The notes under the pieces were generated by a model. It worked only from the letters and a program-made list of their open reading frames with translations, did no database searches and had not been told where the DNA came from. From assembly GCA_046049545.1 (NCBI GenBank), contig JBJORF010000004.1:41547-105546 (forward strand): DNA of 64,000 bases, read 5' to 3'. Below are positions 28,476-36,323 of this stretch, piece by piece. Within the stretch, counting starts at the first letter, position 1. Every line of letters begins with the position of its first letter. The position numbers and the translations under genes were made by a program. Source of the DNA: Romeriopsis sp046049545 (GTDB taxonomy: Bacteria; Cyanobacteriota; Cyanobacteriia; Leptolyngbyales; Leptolyngbyaceae).

Positions 28476-30302
28476 ATGACTGAGTATTTATCGCGCTTTC
28501 TCTATGTACTGGGGGCTAGCCGCCAGAAACTCGCCATCCTGGTCTGTGGAGCAATTATGGCGGCGTTTTTGGAGGCCGTAGGCATTGGCATGATTGGGCC
28601 ATTTATCGCCCTGGTGACCAATCCGAAGTTTGCGCAGCAATATCCTTTGATCAATCAGAGCTTGCGATCGCTGGGCCTGGGGCAATTGATTAATTCGCCC
28701 GAGTTGATTGTGCCGCTATTTGGCGCAGCGGTGATTGTCGTCACCTATCTCAAGTCCTTTGTGACCTTCACCGTTCAGCGCTACATCTATCAGTTCAGTT
28801 ACACCCAGCGCGGCCACCTCTTTGCGCGACTGCTCTACACATACTCCCGCGCGCCCTATACCTTCCACCTGACCCGCAACTCCTCCGATCTGATCCAGAA
28901 GATGGTGAACGAAACGGAGCAATTCACGACAACGGTGGTGATGCCACAACTGTTCATTGTCTCGAATGCCTGTGTGATCACCGCGATCGTCCTCTTGCTA
29001 ATCTTCGTCAACGGCATGGCAATGCTGGTGGTCAGCGGCATGTTTCTGGTGGCCTTTGGGCTATTGCAGCACTTTAAGCAGCGCATTGCTCGGTGGGGTA
29101 AAGATAAAACCGAGTCCTTTGAAGCGACGATTCGGATTATTAACCATGCCTTGGGCGGGATCAAAGAAGTCCGGGTTCTGGGCTGCGAATCCTATTTTGA
29201 ACAGCAAGCCAACGCCCAAACGCGCCTGTATGCCAGCTCAACGGCGGCGTTCATGGCCTTTAGCAACCTCCCCCGCTACGCCCTGGAAGCCTTCATGGTG
29301 ACCTTTCTCGTCGCCTTTACCTTCATCTACCTGAAACTCAATCCCACTACCCCGGAAAGTCTCACGTCTGTCCTCGGGATCTTCGCCATGGCTTCGGTGC
29401 GGATGTTGCCTGCCTTGATTACCATGGTCGGCTCGATCAGCAATGTGCGCTACGCGCGGTACTCGCTAGACAACATGTATCACGACTTGAAAGAGCTGGA
29501 AAGACTTTCTCCAGAGCTGATTGCGGCGGGTCGCCGGGATGATCAAGAACGTCTCCAAGGTCATCTCCGCACCCTTCCCTTCCGCAATCAGATTCAACTT
29601 AAGCAAGTCACCTATCAGTATGGCAGCGCGGCTGAACCTGCCTTGGACGAAGTTTCTCTGACCCTCAAGCGGGGGGAATCGATCGGCATCATCGGGCGAT
29701 CGGGCGCGGGCAAAACCACATTGATTGATATGGTATTGGGCTTACTCACGCCGAACTCGGGCGACATCACGGTGGATGGCCGATCGGTCTACAGCGACAT
29801 TCGCGCTTGGCAAAACATGATCGGCTACGTGCCGCAGAATATCTTCCTGATTGACGATACCTTGGAGCGCAATATTGCCTTCGGGGTACCGGATCACTTG
29901 ATTGACCAAGAACGGTTACAGAAAGCGATCGCCGTAACGCAGCTGGAAGAACTGGTTGAACGGCTGCCCCAGGGGATCAAGACGGTTCTCGGGGAGCGGG
30001 GCACCCGGCTCTCTGGGGGGCAGCGGCAGCGCGTCGGGATTGCGCGGATTATTTACCACGATCGGGATGTGCTGGTGCTAGATGAAGCGACCTCGGCTTT
30101 GGACAATGCGACGGAGCTATTGGTGAGCGATGCCGTGAAAGCCCTTGGGGGGCATAAAACGCTGATTATCATTGCCCACCGTTTGAGCACGATCGAGCAT
30201 TGCGATCGGATTTATATGATGGAGCGGGGTCGGGTGGTGAAGTCCGGCAGCTATGAAGAAGTGGTTTTGGGATCGACACCGGGGATTCCGATTAATAAGT
30301 AG
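28476..30302 (+). CDS. ABC exporter, fused permease and ATPase (HepA/MsbA-like)
   Basis: A 608-residue half-transporter. Six membrane helices occupy residues 1-320. The ATPase domain at about 370-600 has Walker A GRSGAGKTT, signature LSGGQRQR and Walker B VLVLDEATSALD followed by the H-loop IIAHRLST. Within cyanobacteria such exporters (HepA-like) move polysaccharide precursors or glycolipids. Its place beside Wzc/Wza suggests glycan export, perhaps as the flippase step, but substrate is inference. A GTGAGTGAGG lies a little far upstream of the ATG. Confidence 0.88.
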   Translation: MTEYLSRFLYVLGASRQKLAILVCGAIMAAFLEAVGIGMIGPFIALVTNPKFAQQYPLINQSLRSLGLGQLINSPELIVPLFGAAVIVVTYLKSFVTFTVQRYIYQFSYTQRGHLFARLLYTYSRAPYTFHLTRNSSDLIQKMVNETEQFTTTVVMPQLFIVSNACVITAIVLLLIFVNGMAMLVVSGMFLVAFGLLQHFKQRIARWGKDKTESFEATIRIINHALGGIKEVRVLGCESYFEQQANAQTRLYASSTAAFMAFSNLPRYALEAFMVTFLVAFTFIYLKLNPTTPESLTSVLGIFAMASVRMLPALITMVGSISNVRYARYSLDNMYHDLKELERLSPELIAAGRRDDQERLQGHLRTLPFRNQIQLKQVTYQYGSAAEPALDEVSLTLKRGESIGIIGRSGAGKTTLIDMVLGLLTPNSGDITVDGRSVYSDIRAWQNMIGYVPQNIFLIDDTLERNIAFGVPDHLIDQERLQKAIAVTQLEELVERLPQGIKTVLGERGTRLSGGQRQRVGIARIIYHDRDVLVLDEATSALDNATELLVSDAVKALGGHKTLIIIAHRLSTIEHCDRIYMMERGRVVKSGSYEEVVLGSTPGIPINK

Positions 30303-30362
30303 GTGTAGGCAGCACCGGGTTGATTGTGGCATGGTAGATCGAGTATCGCGCCGAATCGACCC

Positions 30363-31010
30363 ATGCTACTCAAACCCGAACAACGCACCAAACTCGACGA
30401 ATCAAACGACCTTCAGTTCTACGATGCACCGCGCTTCGTCACCCATGTGGATGAAGGCTTTATTCAGCAATTGACCGAGCTGTACCGCGATCGGCTCAAA
30501 CCCAGTGGGCGTGTCCTGGACTTAATGAGTAGCTGGGTATCACACTTGCCGAGTGACATTGAGTTTGAGCATGTCGAAGGGCATGGGATGAATCAGGCAG
30601 AACTGGCTCGGAACCCGCGACTCAACCATTACTTTGTCCAAAATCTGAACGAAAACCCCAAGCTGCCCCTGGATGACCACACCTTTGATGCAGTGATTTG
30701 CACGGTTTCCGTGCAGTATCTTCAGTATCCCGAAGCCGTTTTCAGCGAAGTGTATCGCGTCTTGAAGACTGACGGCATCGCGATCTTTAGCTTCTCGAAT
30801 CGGATGTTTTACCAAAAAGCGATCGCGGCCTGGCGGGATGGTTCGGATCAAGACCATGTGGAATTGGTCAAATCCTATTTTGCTTCGGTGCCCCGATTTA
30901 GTACCCCGGAAGTTGTCCAGAGCGAGGCCAAAGCGATGAAGCTGCTGCAAATGTTCGGATTGCCGGGGGCCGATCCGTTCTATGCGGTGATCGCGCGGCG
31001 GATGATGTAG
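30363..31010 (+). CDS. SAM-dependent methyltransferase (type 11)
   Basis: A 215-residue class I methyltransferase. The glycine-rich SAM site is divergent (RVLDLMSSWVSHLP, lacking the GxGxG pattern). Motif IV is DAVICTVSVQYL and motif V/VI is YRVLKTDGIAIFSFSN. The ATG at 30363 is 60 bp after the ABC exporter. The frame is open a further 39 bases upstream but without a better start. Substrate unknown; its neighbours suggest a glycan or lipid. Confidence 0.78.
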   Translation: MLLKPEQRTKLDESNDLQFYDAPRFVTHVDEGFIQQLTELYRDRLKPSGRVLDLMSSWVSHLPSDIEFEHVEGHGMNQAELARNPRLNHYFVQNLNENPKLPLDDHTFDAVICTVSVQYLQYPEAVFSEVYRVLKTDGIAIFSFSNRMFYQKAIAAWRDGSDQDHVELVKSYFASVPRFSTPEVVQSEAKAMKLLQMFGLPGADPFYAVIARRMM

Positions 31011-31013
31011 CAG

Positions 31014-31850
31014 TTAGGCAGCGAGGATTGCGGTCGCTAGCGCACAGAGCCGATCGTGGCAACCGCCATTGCTCCCCAAAATCCCGCCCCACTGGCTCAC
31101 ATCGGCCTGATTGTAGGTCAGCGGCTGACCATCGAAGCGCGTCAGCCGCCCCCCCGCCTCACTCAAAATCAAATCCGGGGCCGCAAAGTCCCAATCCTTC
31201 GGGGCCGACTTGCCGGAAACCGTCACGTACAGATCGGCTTTTTGCTGGGCGATCGCGGCCAGCTTCCCGCCGATACTCCCCACTGCTTGTTGGGAATGGT
31301 GGGGTAATTGGTTGAGCAACTGTTCCATCGGGCCACTGCGGTGATTGCGACTGCTGACAAGGATCAGGCTTTCTGGGGTCGATTTGCTGGAAACTTGGAG
31401 TTGACGTTTTGCGCCGCTGCGGTCTTCCACCGTCGTACCTTGGCCTTGAATCGCCGCATAGAGCAAGTCCTGTCCCGGACAGACCACCACCGCCAACACG
31501 GGCCGACCCTGGTGCGTCAGCGCAATGTGCGTCGCATATTCTCCCGTCCCCTGAATAAAATCCTTCGTCCCATCCAGTGGATCAATAATCCACACCCACG
31601 GCTTACCCAAGCGCTCTTCCGGTGGTTGGGTGTGGAACGTTTCCTCGCTCAGATAGGCAAAATCAGTCTTCCCGAGCACCCCGCGTAGCCCCGACAGAAT
31701 GCACTCATTCGCCGCGAGATCCGCAGTCGTCACCGGACTGTCACCGGATTTTTCGACATCAAAGTTTGACTCCGCTTCCCGCAAAATCGTCGCGGTCTGC
31801 CAGCCGATCGTCCGGGTCAGATCTAGCAATTCAGGCAATCGATCGAACAA
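31014..31850 (-). CDS. 3'(2'),5'-bisphosphate nucleotidase / inositol monophosphatase family (CysQ-like)
   Basis: Mg2+-dependent phosphatase that recycles 3'-phosphoadenosine 5'-phosphate from sulfate assimilation; inositol phosphates are alternatives. It has 278 residues. Metal-site motifs are WIIDPLDGTKDF (Asp ligands) and WDFAAPDLILSEAGG. The start is TTG at 31850 with AAGGA about eight bases upstream; no in-frame ATG fits. It converges with the methyltransferase gene, 3 bp apart. Confidence 0.88.
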   Translation of the reverse strand: MFDRLPELLDLTRTIGWQTATILREAESNFDVEKSGDSPVTTADLAANECILSGLRGVLGKTDFAYLSEETFHTQPPEERLGKPWVWIIDPLDGTKDFIQGTGEYATHIALTHQGRPVLAVVVCPGQDLLYAAIQGQGTTVEDRSGAKRQLQVSSKSTPESLILVSSRNHRSGPMEQLLNQLPHHSQQAVGSIGGKLAAIAQQKADLYVTVSGKSAPKDWDFAAPDLILSEAGGRLTRFDGQPLTYNQADVSQWGGILGSNGGCHDRLCALATAILAA

Positions 31851-31941
31851 GCATCACGTCCTTACAAGATTGAGGTTGAGCCAGCCAAATTAAATTTCCG
31901 ACGGAGGATGCGTTTTCGCGGTGCGAGAAACGCACCGCTGT

Positions 31942-32421
31942 TCATGCATTTGTCTCCGAAACTGCCTCCCCCGCTTGGAACATCGATCGCCAATAATTCC
32001 GCGAACTCCACAGCAACGCCGGGCCCACCGCCAAATACACCAAACCCCGAATTTCGTAACTCACTCCCGTCACCCGCAGCAGATAGCCAATGAACATCAT
32101 CGAGCCGACCAACGCCAACGTCTTGCCGCCAAACATTTGATAAATACTCTTCGCCGGATTCGGCTCCTGAAGCGATGCCGTCCGCTCTACCACACGCCCC
32201 GCCGTCTTATCCAGCACAAACTTGCCCTTCAGCAGGCCCACCGCCATCGCCAACCCCCCGATCGCCAAATGCCGCGAATCGAGATCGCCCAGGTAAGGCA
32301 AATGGAACCAGAACAAGCCGCCCATCGTGAGCAAACCCGACCCCACCACCGTCCAAATCAGGGCGGCAATGAGTAAGTGCTGCTGACGCGAAAGTCCACC
32401 GGGCTTTGGAGAGGTTGTCAT
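31942..32421 (-). CDS. Conserved cyanobacterial membrane protein
   Basis: Function unknown. It has 159 residues and three or four hydrophobic helices (about 16-38, 50-70, 98-120, 125-142). The start at 32421 gives a hydrophilic MTTSPKPGG beginning. The longer frame upstream overlaps rsmI on the other strand and is not credible. Divergent from rsmI, with 58 bp between the two starts. Confidence 0.75.
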   Translation of the reverse strand: MTTSPKPGGLSRQQHLLIAALIWTVVGSGLLTMGGLFWFHLPYLGDLDSRHLAIGGLAMAVGLLKGKFVLDKTAGRVVERTASLQEPNPAKSIYQMFGGKTLALVGSMMFIGYLLRVTGVSYEIRGLVYLAVGPALLWSSRNYWRSMFQAGEAVSETNA

Positions 32422-32479
32422 AGCGGGTAAGAGGGTTGTAGCAAGTACATTTACAATTATAGGGAAGGTAGGAACGTTC

Positions 32480-33316
32480 ATGGACATTCGGGCAGGAACC
32501 TTATACATCGTCGGCACGCCGATCGGCAACTTGGAAGACATGACCTTCCGAGCGATTGCTGTGCTGCGCCAGGTTGATCTCATCGCCGCCGAAGACACGC
32601 GCCACACGGGCAAACTGCTCCAACATTTCCAAGTCAAAACGCCGCAAATCAGCCATCACGAGCATAATCGTGCCACCCGAATTCCTGAATTAGTTGAAAA
32701 ACTCCAGCAGGGAAAATCGATCGCAATCGTCACCGATGCCGGGATGCCTTGCATTTCTGATCCGGGCTATGAATTAGTCAAAGCCTGTGCAGCAGCGGGA
32801 TTAGGTGTAGTGCCGATTCCGGGCGTGACCGCCGTGGTGACCGCGATCGCGGCTTCGGGGCTTGACAGTGGCCGGTTCAGCTTTGAAGGATTTCTACCCG
32901 CCAAATCCAAAGAACGCCAAGGCATTCTCCAAAATCTGGCCCAGGAACCCCGGACGATGGTGTTCTACGAATCGCCCCATCGGTTGCGCGAAACGCTGGC
33001 GGCGATGGTTGTTGCCTTTGGTGACGATCGGGCCGTGACGATCGGGCGGGAACTCACCAAACTCCACGAAGAATTCTGGCGCGGTTCGCTGGGAGATGCG
33101 ATAACGCTTTACGCAACCCGTGAACCCAAAGGCGAATACACGATCGTTCTAGCGGGGGCAACTGCCTTTGCGACGACAGTTTCCGATGCGGATTTGCGAT
33201 CGGCCTTGGGGCGGTTGTTGGCGGATGGGTTGAGTCGAAGTGCGGCGAGTAAGCAGTTGGCGGCAGAGTTGGATTTGCCGAAGCGGGAGATTTATCAGTT
33301 GTCGTTGGAGCTGTAG
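32480..33316 (+). CDS. rsmI: 16S rRNA (cytidine-1402-2'-O)-methyltransferase
   Basis: Methylates the ribose of C1402 in the ribosomal decoding centre. It has 278 residues, standard length, with a tetrapyrrole-methylase fold. Motifs are LYIVGTPIGNLEDMT, AAEDTRHTGKLL, VTDAGMPCISDPG, IPGVTAVVTAI and YESPHRL. The C-terminal small domain ends SKQLAAELDLPKREIYQLSL. Complete. Confidence 0.95.
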   Translation: MDIRAGTLYIVGTPIGNLEDMTFRAIAVLRQVDLIAAEDTRHTGKLLQHFQVKTPQISHHEHNRATRIPELVEKLQQGKSIAIVTDAGMPCISDPGYELVKACAAAGLGVVPIPGVTAVVTAIAASGLDSGRFSFEGFLPAKSKERQGILQNLAQEPRTMVFYESPHRLRETLAAMVVAFGDDRAVTIGRELTKLHEEFWRGSLGDAITLYATREPKGEYTIVLAGATAFATTVSDADLRSALGRLLADGLSRSAASKQLAAELDLPKREIYQLSLEL

Positions 33317-33360
33317 TTTCGACAGGCTCAACTACCGAGGAAGGCTCTGCCTGTTGCGTC

Positions 33361-33439
33361 GCACTATCCCTCCGGGAGGCTTCGCCAACGACTTCGCTCA
33401 GTGCTGGGTTTGGAGTGTGGTGCGACTATCCAGCACTGA
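33361..33439. repeat. Dispersed palindromic repeat (TTCGCTCAGTGCTGG type)
   Basis: Contains TCAGTGCTGG (33398-33407) and its inverted copy CCAGCACTGA (33430-33439). The part 33361-33401 recurs in opposite orientation at 36283-36323 (GAGCGAAGTC-TTGGC-CCCGGAGG). The rest of 33317-33590 holds related fragments (GTTGAGCGAAGTCGAA, TTCGACAGGCTCAACT) but no gene. Confidence 0.7.
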
Positions 33440-33590
33440 GCTTGTCGAAGTGCGATGCGATCGACCCCCAATCTTCCGGCAGTTGAGCGAAGTCGAAACC
33501 CGATCTCCGCAGAAACTCGATTGCCGCCACTTCGACCGGATGATTAGGGTGAGATTATTCCTGAAGATTGTGTGCGATCGGAGTTCCCTG

Positions 33591-34142
33591 ATGAAGAAGT
33601 TTTTGGCAGCTTGTTTGGTTCCGGCTTGTATTAGCGCTGTGGCAGTGCCTGCTAGTCTTTTCGTGAACCAAACCGTGGTTCAAGCCGCGCCAGCGGGATC
33701 ATGGCAAACGGTTAAGGGTAATGGTTTCTCGATCCAAATGCCAGGTAAGCCAAAAGTCGAAGCAAAAACCGAGAAGATGGGTCAGGATCAAGTACAGCTA
33801 GCAGAGTATGAGTTGGAACTATCGACTAATGCAGGATATGGGTTGATGGTAATGGAAATGCCTATCAGCTTCACGCCTAAAAGTCGCATGGCACAGGAAA
33901 TGCTGGACACCATGACACAGCCGAGTAAGCAGTCCAAGCAAAAAGTTGTAGCACGTCAGTCGCTGACGCTTGGAGGAAATCCAGGGCGAGAAGTCACCCT
34001 TTCCGATGGCAAGGAATCAGGTAAGATACGCGTCTTTCTGGTGCAAAATCGCATATACATGATGGCGGCAGGCGGCAATTCTGGTAAGTTAAGCCCGCAA
34101 AATATCGATCGCTTCCTCCAATCGTTCAAGCTCACCAAGTAA
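33591..34142 (+). CDS. Secreted protein of unknown function
   Basis: Not recognised. It has 183 residues with a clear Sec signal (MKKFLAACLVPACISAVAVP, cleavage near VQAAPA). The mature part begins with a compact block (GNGFSIQMPGKPKVEAKTEK) and is predicted to be mainly beta strands with a C-terminal helix (NIDRFLQSFKL), a PsbP/lipoprotein-like layout. GGAG precedes the ATG. It is periplasmic or lumenal. It stands between repeats, just upstream of the Septu-like pair but with a hairpin between them, so a link is not implied. Confidence 0.75.
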   Translation: MKKFLAACLVPACISAVAVPASLFVNQTVVQAAPAGSWQTVKGNGFSIQMPGKPKVEAKTEKMGQDQVQLAEYELELSTNAGYGLMVMEMPISFTPKSRMAQEMLDTMTQPSKQSKQKVVARQSLTLGGNPGREVTLSDGKESGKIRVFLVQNRIYMMAAGGNSGKLSPQNIDRFLQSFKLTK

Positions 34143-34163
34143 TAGATCCAATGATGCTTGTTA

Positions 34164-34199
34164 GTTGAGCGCAGCCGAAACCCGACGGTTGCGCTCAAC
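34164..34199. terminator. Hairpin between the secreted-protein gene and ptuA
   Basis: 14-base arms GTTGAGCGCAGCCG / CGGTTGCGCTCAAC (13 of 14 paired) around an 8-nt loop. There is no T-run. It probably insulates the defence genes from upstream transcription. The sequence is related to the dispersed repeats nearby. Confidence 0.5.
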
Positions 34200-34270
34200 C
34201 CTCGATCGACCGAACCCCAAAACTATTGGTACACTGGAGATAACCGATCGTCCCCAAATTTCCGACATCC

Positions 34271-35596
34271 ATGCAGGTCAAACGCCTCCAAATCAGCGCA
34301 TTCCGTGGAATCGAGGCACTCGATCTAGAATTTCGTCCTGGGGCAAATGTGCTAATCGGAGTTAATGGGGTTGGAAAGTCGAGCATTTTGGACTGTCTTG
34401 CAAAACTAATCTTCTTTTATACAGATTTACTCCTACCTAAAGGACTAGTCCCATTCGCTGACGGGGAATCTGTCAAAATTGGGCATGAGAACACTGAAAA
34501 CTGGATTACTTTTCAAATTGGAAAAGGACGGGAAATCAATTGGCACTTTCGGGTAAATCGCAACGCCAGCTTAACGGAAAGTTTAGGGCTGAGTTTTGAA
34601 ACCATTACGCAGCTCTACGAAACTACTGGTCGCGACCGCCAAAGTAGTGACAATGATCTAGAAATAGCCAAGTACGAGTTAATTAGGCAAAATCAAGTTA
34701 ATCCTGGCAAAGTTAATCTACCTGTTGGAATTTACTATCCAACAAAGCGAGTTATTCCTCGACAACCACTAGATGAGAACTCCAGCAAAAAACATCCACA
34801 TCAGAACCGATCGAACTTCCTCAACATCCAAGCTCTTGAAGGAAAACTTGATTTCACCGAATTCTTCACCTGGTTCAAAGAACGGGAAGACCTCGAAAAC
34901 GAGACTCGGCTCGAAACTAATCCTGACTACCGCGATCGACAACTTGAAGCGATCCGCAACGCCATCCCAAAATTCCTCCCCGGATTCAGCCACCTCCGGA
35001 TCAAACGATCGCCCCTCCGCATGGTCGTCACCAAAAACGGCCAAGAGCTAATCATCAGCCAACTTTCCGACGGCGAAAAATCCCTCCTGACGATCATCGG
35101 CGACATTGCCCGCCGCCTCGCCATTTGCAACCCCGCGTTGGAAGACCCGCTGAAAGGCGAAGGCATCATCCTGATCGACGAAATCGATGCCCACCTCCAT
35201 CCCAAATGGCAACGCGGCATCGTCCCCAAACTCGAACAAACCTTCCCCAACTGCCAATTCTTCATCGCCACCCACTCCCCCCAAATCATCAGCGATGTGC
35301 GATCGGAGAACATCTATCTCCTCAAGCAAGATGCCGACGGAGAAGTAATCGCCGTGCATCCCGAAGGCACCTACGGACGCGACACCAACCAAATCCTGGA
35401 AGATGTTATGGGCGTGAGCGATCGGCCCGAATGGAGCAAACATGATCTCCAGCAACTTTTCCGACTGATCGACTCCGGCGATTTGCCCGCCGCCAGGGAT
35501 TTGAAAAATCGACTGGAAAGCGCGATCGGCATGGATGAACCCGAATTTGCCAAAGCCGATGTATTAATCCGACGAAAAGAAATCCTAGGCCGATGA
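34271..35596 (+). CDS. ptuA: AAA (ABC-type) ATPase of a Septu-like defence system
   Basis: A 441-residue OLD/AAA15-type ATPase. It begins MQVKRLQISAFRGIEALDLEF; Walker A GVNGVGKSS is at about 30-38, the long helical insertion at about 90-260, the signature region LSDGEKSLLTIIGDIARR near 265, Walker B GIILIDEIDAHLHP near 298-311 and the switch His THSPQ near 334. No TOPRIM nuclease domain follows. The stop overlaps the start of the HNH gene by 4 bp (ATGA). That pairing matches Septu (PtuA + PtuB) and the effector part of some retrons. No reverse transcriptase is nearby, so a stand-alone Septu is more likely. In known Septu, PtuA scaffolds and restrains the PtuB nuclease until phage infection. 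Confidence 0.82.
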   Translation: MQVKRLQISAFRGIEALDLEFRPGANVLIGVNGVGKSSILDCLAKLIFFYTDLLLPKGLVPFADGESVKIGHENTENWITFQIGKGREINWHFRVNRNASLTESLGLSFETITQLYETTGRDRQSSDNDLEIAKYELIRQNQVNPGKVNLPVGIYYPTKRVIPRQPLDENSSKKHPHQNRSNFLNIQALEGKLDFTEFFTWFKEREDLENETRLETNPDYRDRQLEAIRNAIPKFLPGFSHLRIKRSPLRMVVTKNGQELIISQLSDGEKSLLTIIGDIARRLAICNPALEDPLKGEGIILIDEIDAHLHPKWQRGIVPKLEQTFPNCQFFIATHSPQIISDVRSENIYLLKQDADGEVIAVHPEGTYGRDTNQILEDVMGVSDRPEWSKHDLQQLFRLIDSGDLPAARDLKNRLESAIGMDEPEFAKADVLIRRKEILGR

Positions 35597-36261
35597 GATT
35601 CATTCCGAAAAACCCCGAACCCGCTAGCTTCGCCGATTGGAAGCAGCAGGCCAACAGCAATTGGCAACCCAGCTTCACCGAATTAAGGAACCCGGAAAAA
35701 CCAGAATTACTGGGTTCTTTGCTCAAGGAACAAGGTTATATCTGTTGCTACTGCTGCCAACGCATCGGCCCAACTAACAGCCACATTGAGCACCTCAAAC
35801 CACAGAAGCATTGTCTGGAAGCGGAGAAAATTGCCTACGAAAATCTTCTGGCCTCCTGTCCTGGTTATCTTGAGGAAGAAATTGTCACCGATCGGTTACC
35901 CCAAGAATTTTGCGGCCAAAAGAAAGGTGATTGGTACAACCCAGATTTGATGGTGTCTCCGTTGGATCCCCATTGTGCAGCGTATTTCCGTTACACTGCC
36001 GCTGGCGAAATTCTACCGACAACTAATGTTCACAAACAAACTGCCGCCCAAACCACGATCGAGCGTCTCGGCTTAAACCATCCCAAACTCGATCGCGGTC
36101 GTCGCACCGCTTTAGAAGGCATCCTCGACGACCTTGAATCCCTTACCAACGACGATCTCAAACGCCTCATCATCAGCTACAACCGGCCCAACGAAAACGG
36201 CCAGCTGATTCCCTACTGCGCCGCCATCACCCACCAACTCCAACAACTTCTACCCAAATAA
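35593..36261 (+). CDS. ptuB: HNH endonuclease of a Septu-like defence system (TIGR02646 family)
   Basis: A 222-residue HNH nuclease. The first Cys pair is in ICCYCCQR (about 51-58), the HNH core is SHIEHLKPQ (about 65-73) with the following Asn in ENLLASCPG, and further Cys/His residues follow (SPLDPHCAAYF). It resembles the TIGR02646 'retron system putative HNH endonuclease'. It is translationally coupled to ptuA. Expected role: DNA or tRNA cleavage on infection, causing abortive defence. Confidence 0.83.
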   Translation: MRFIPKNPEPASFADWKQQANSNWQPSFTELRNPEKPELLGSLLKEQGYICCYCCQRIGPTNSHIEHLKPQKHCLEAEKIAYENLLASCPGYLEEEIVTDRLPQEFCGQKKGDWYNPDLMVSPLDPHCAAYFRYTAAGEILPTTNVHKQTAAQTTIERLGLNHPKLDRGRRTALEGILDDLESLTNDDLKRLIISYNRPNENGQLIPYCAAITHQLQQLLPK

Positions 36262-36282
36262 CCCCGCCCAACTAACGAGCGT

Positions 36283-36323
36283 TGAGCGAAGTCATTGGCA
36301 GAGCGTCCCGGAGGAATAAACTA
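36283..36323. repeat. Dispersed repeat, inverted partner of 33361-33401
   Basis: TTGAGCGAAGTCATTGGC...CCCGGAGGAATAA is an imperfect reverse complement of 33361-33401. The two copies bracket the segment holding the secreted-protein gene and ptuAB. It touches the last bases of guaA. Confidence 0.65.

Noticed and set aside
32422..32637. N-terminal extension of the membrane protein at 31942-32421
   Set aside because: The extra 72 codons lie antisense to the start of rsmI and have no protein character.
33240..33590. Upstream extension of the secreted-protein frame to 33240
   Set aside because: Overlaps rsmI and dispersed repeats; the signal peptide and GGAG site fix the start at 33591.
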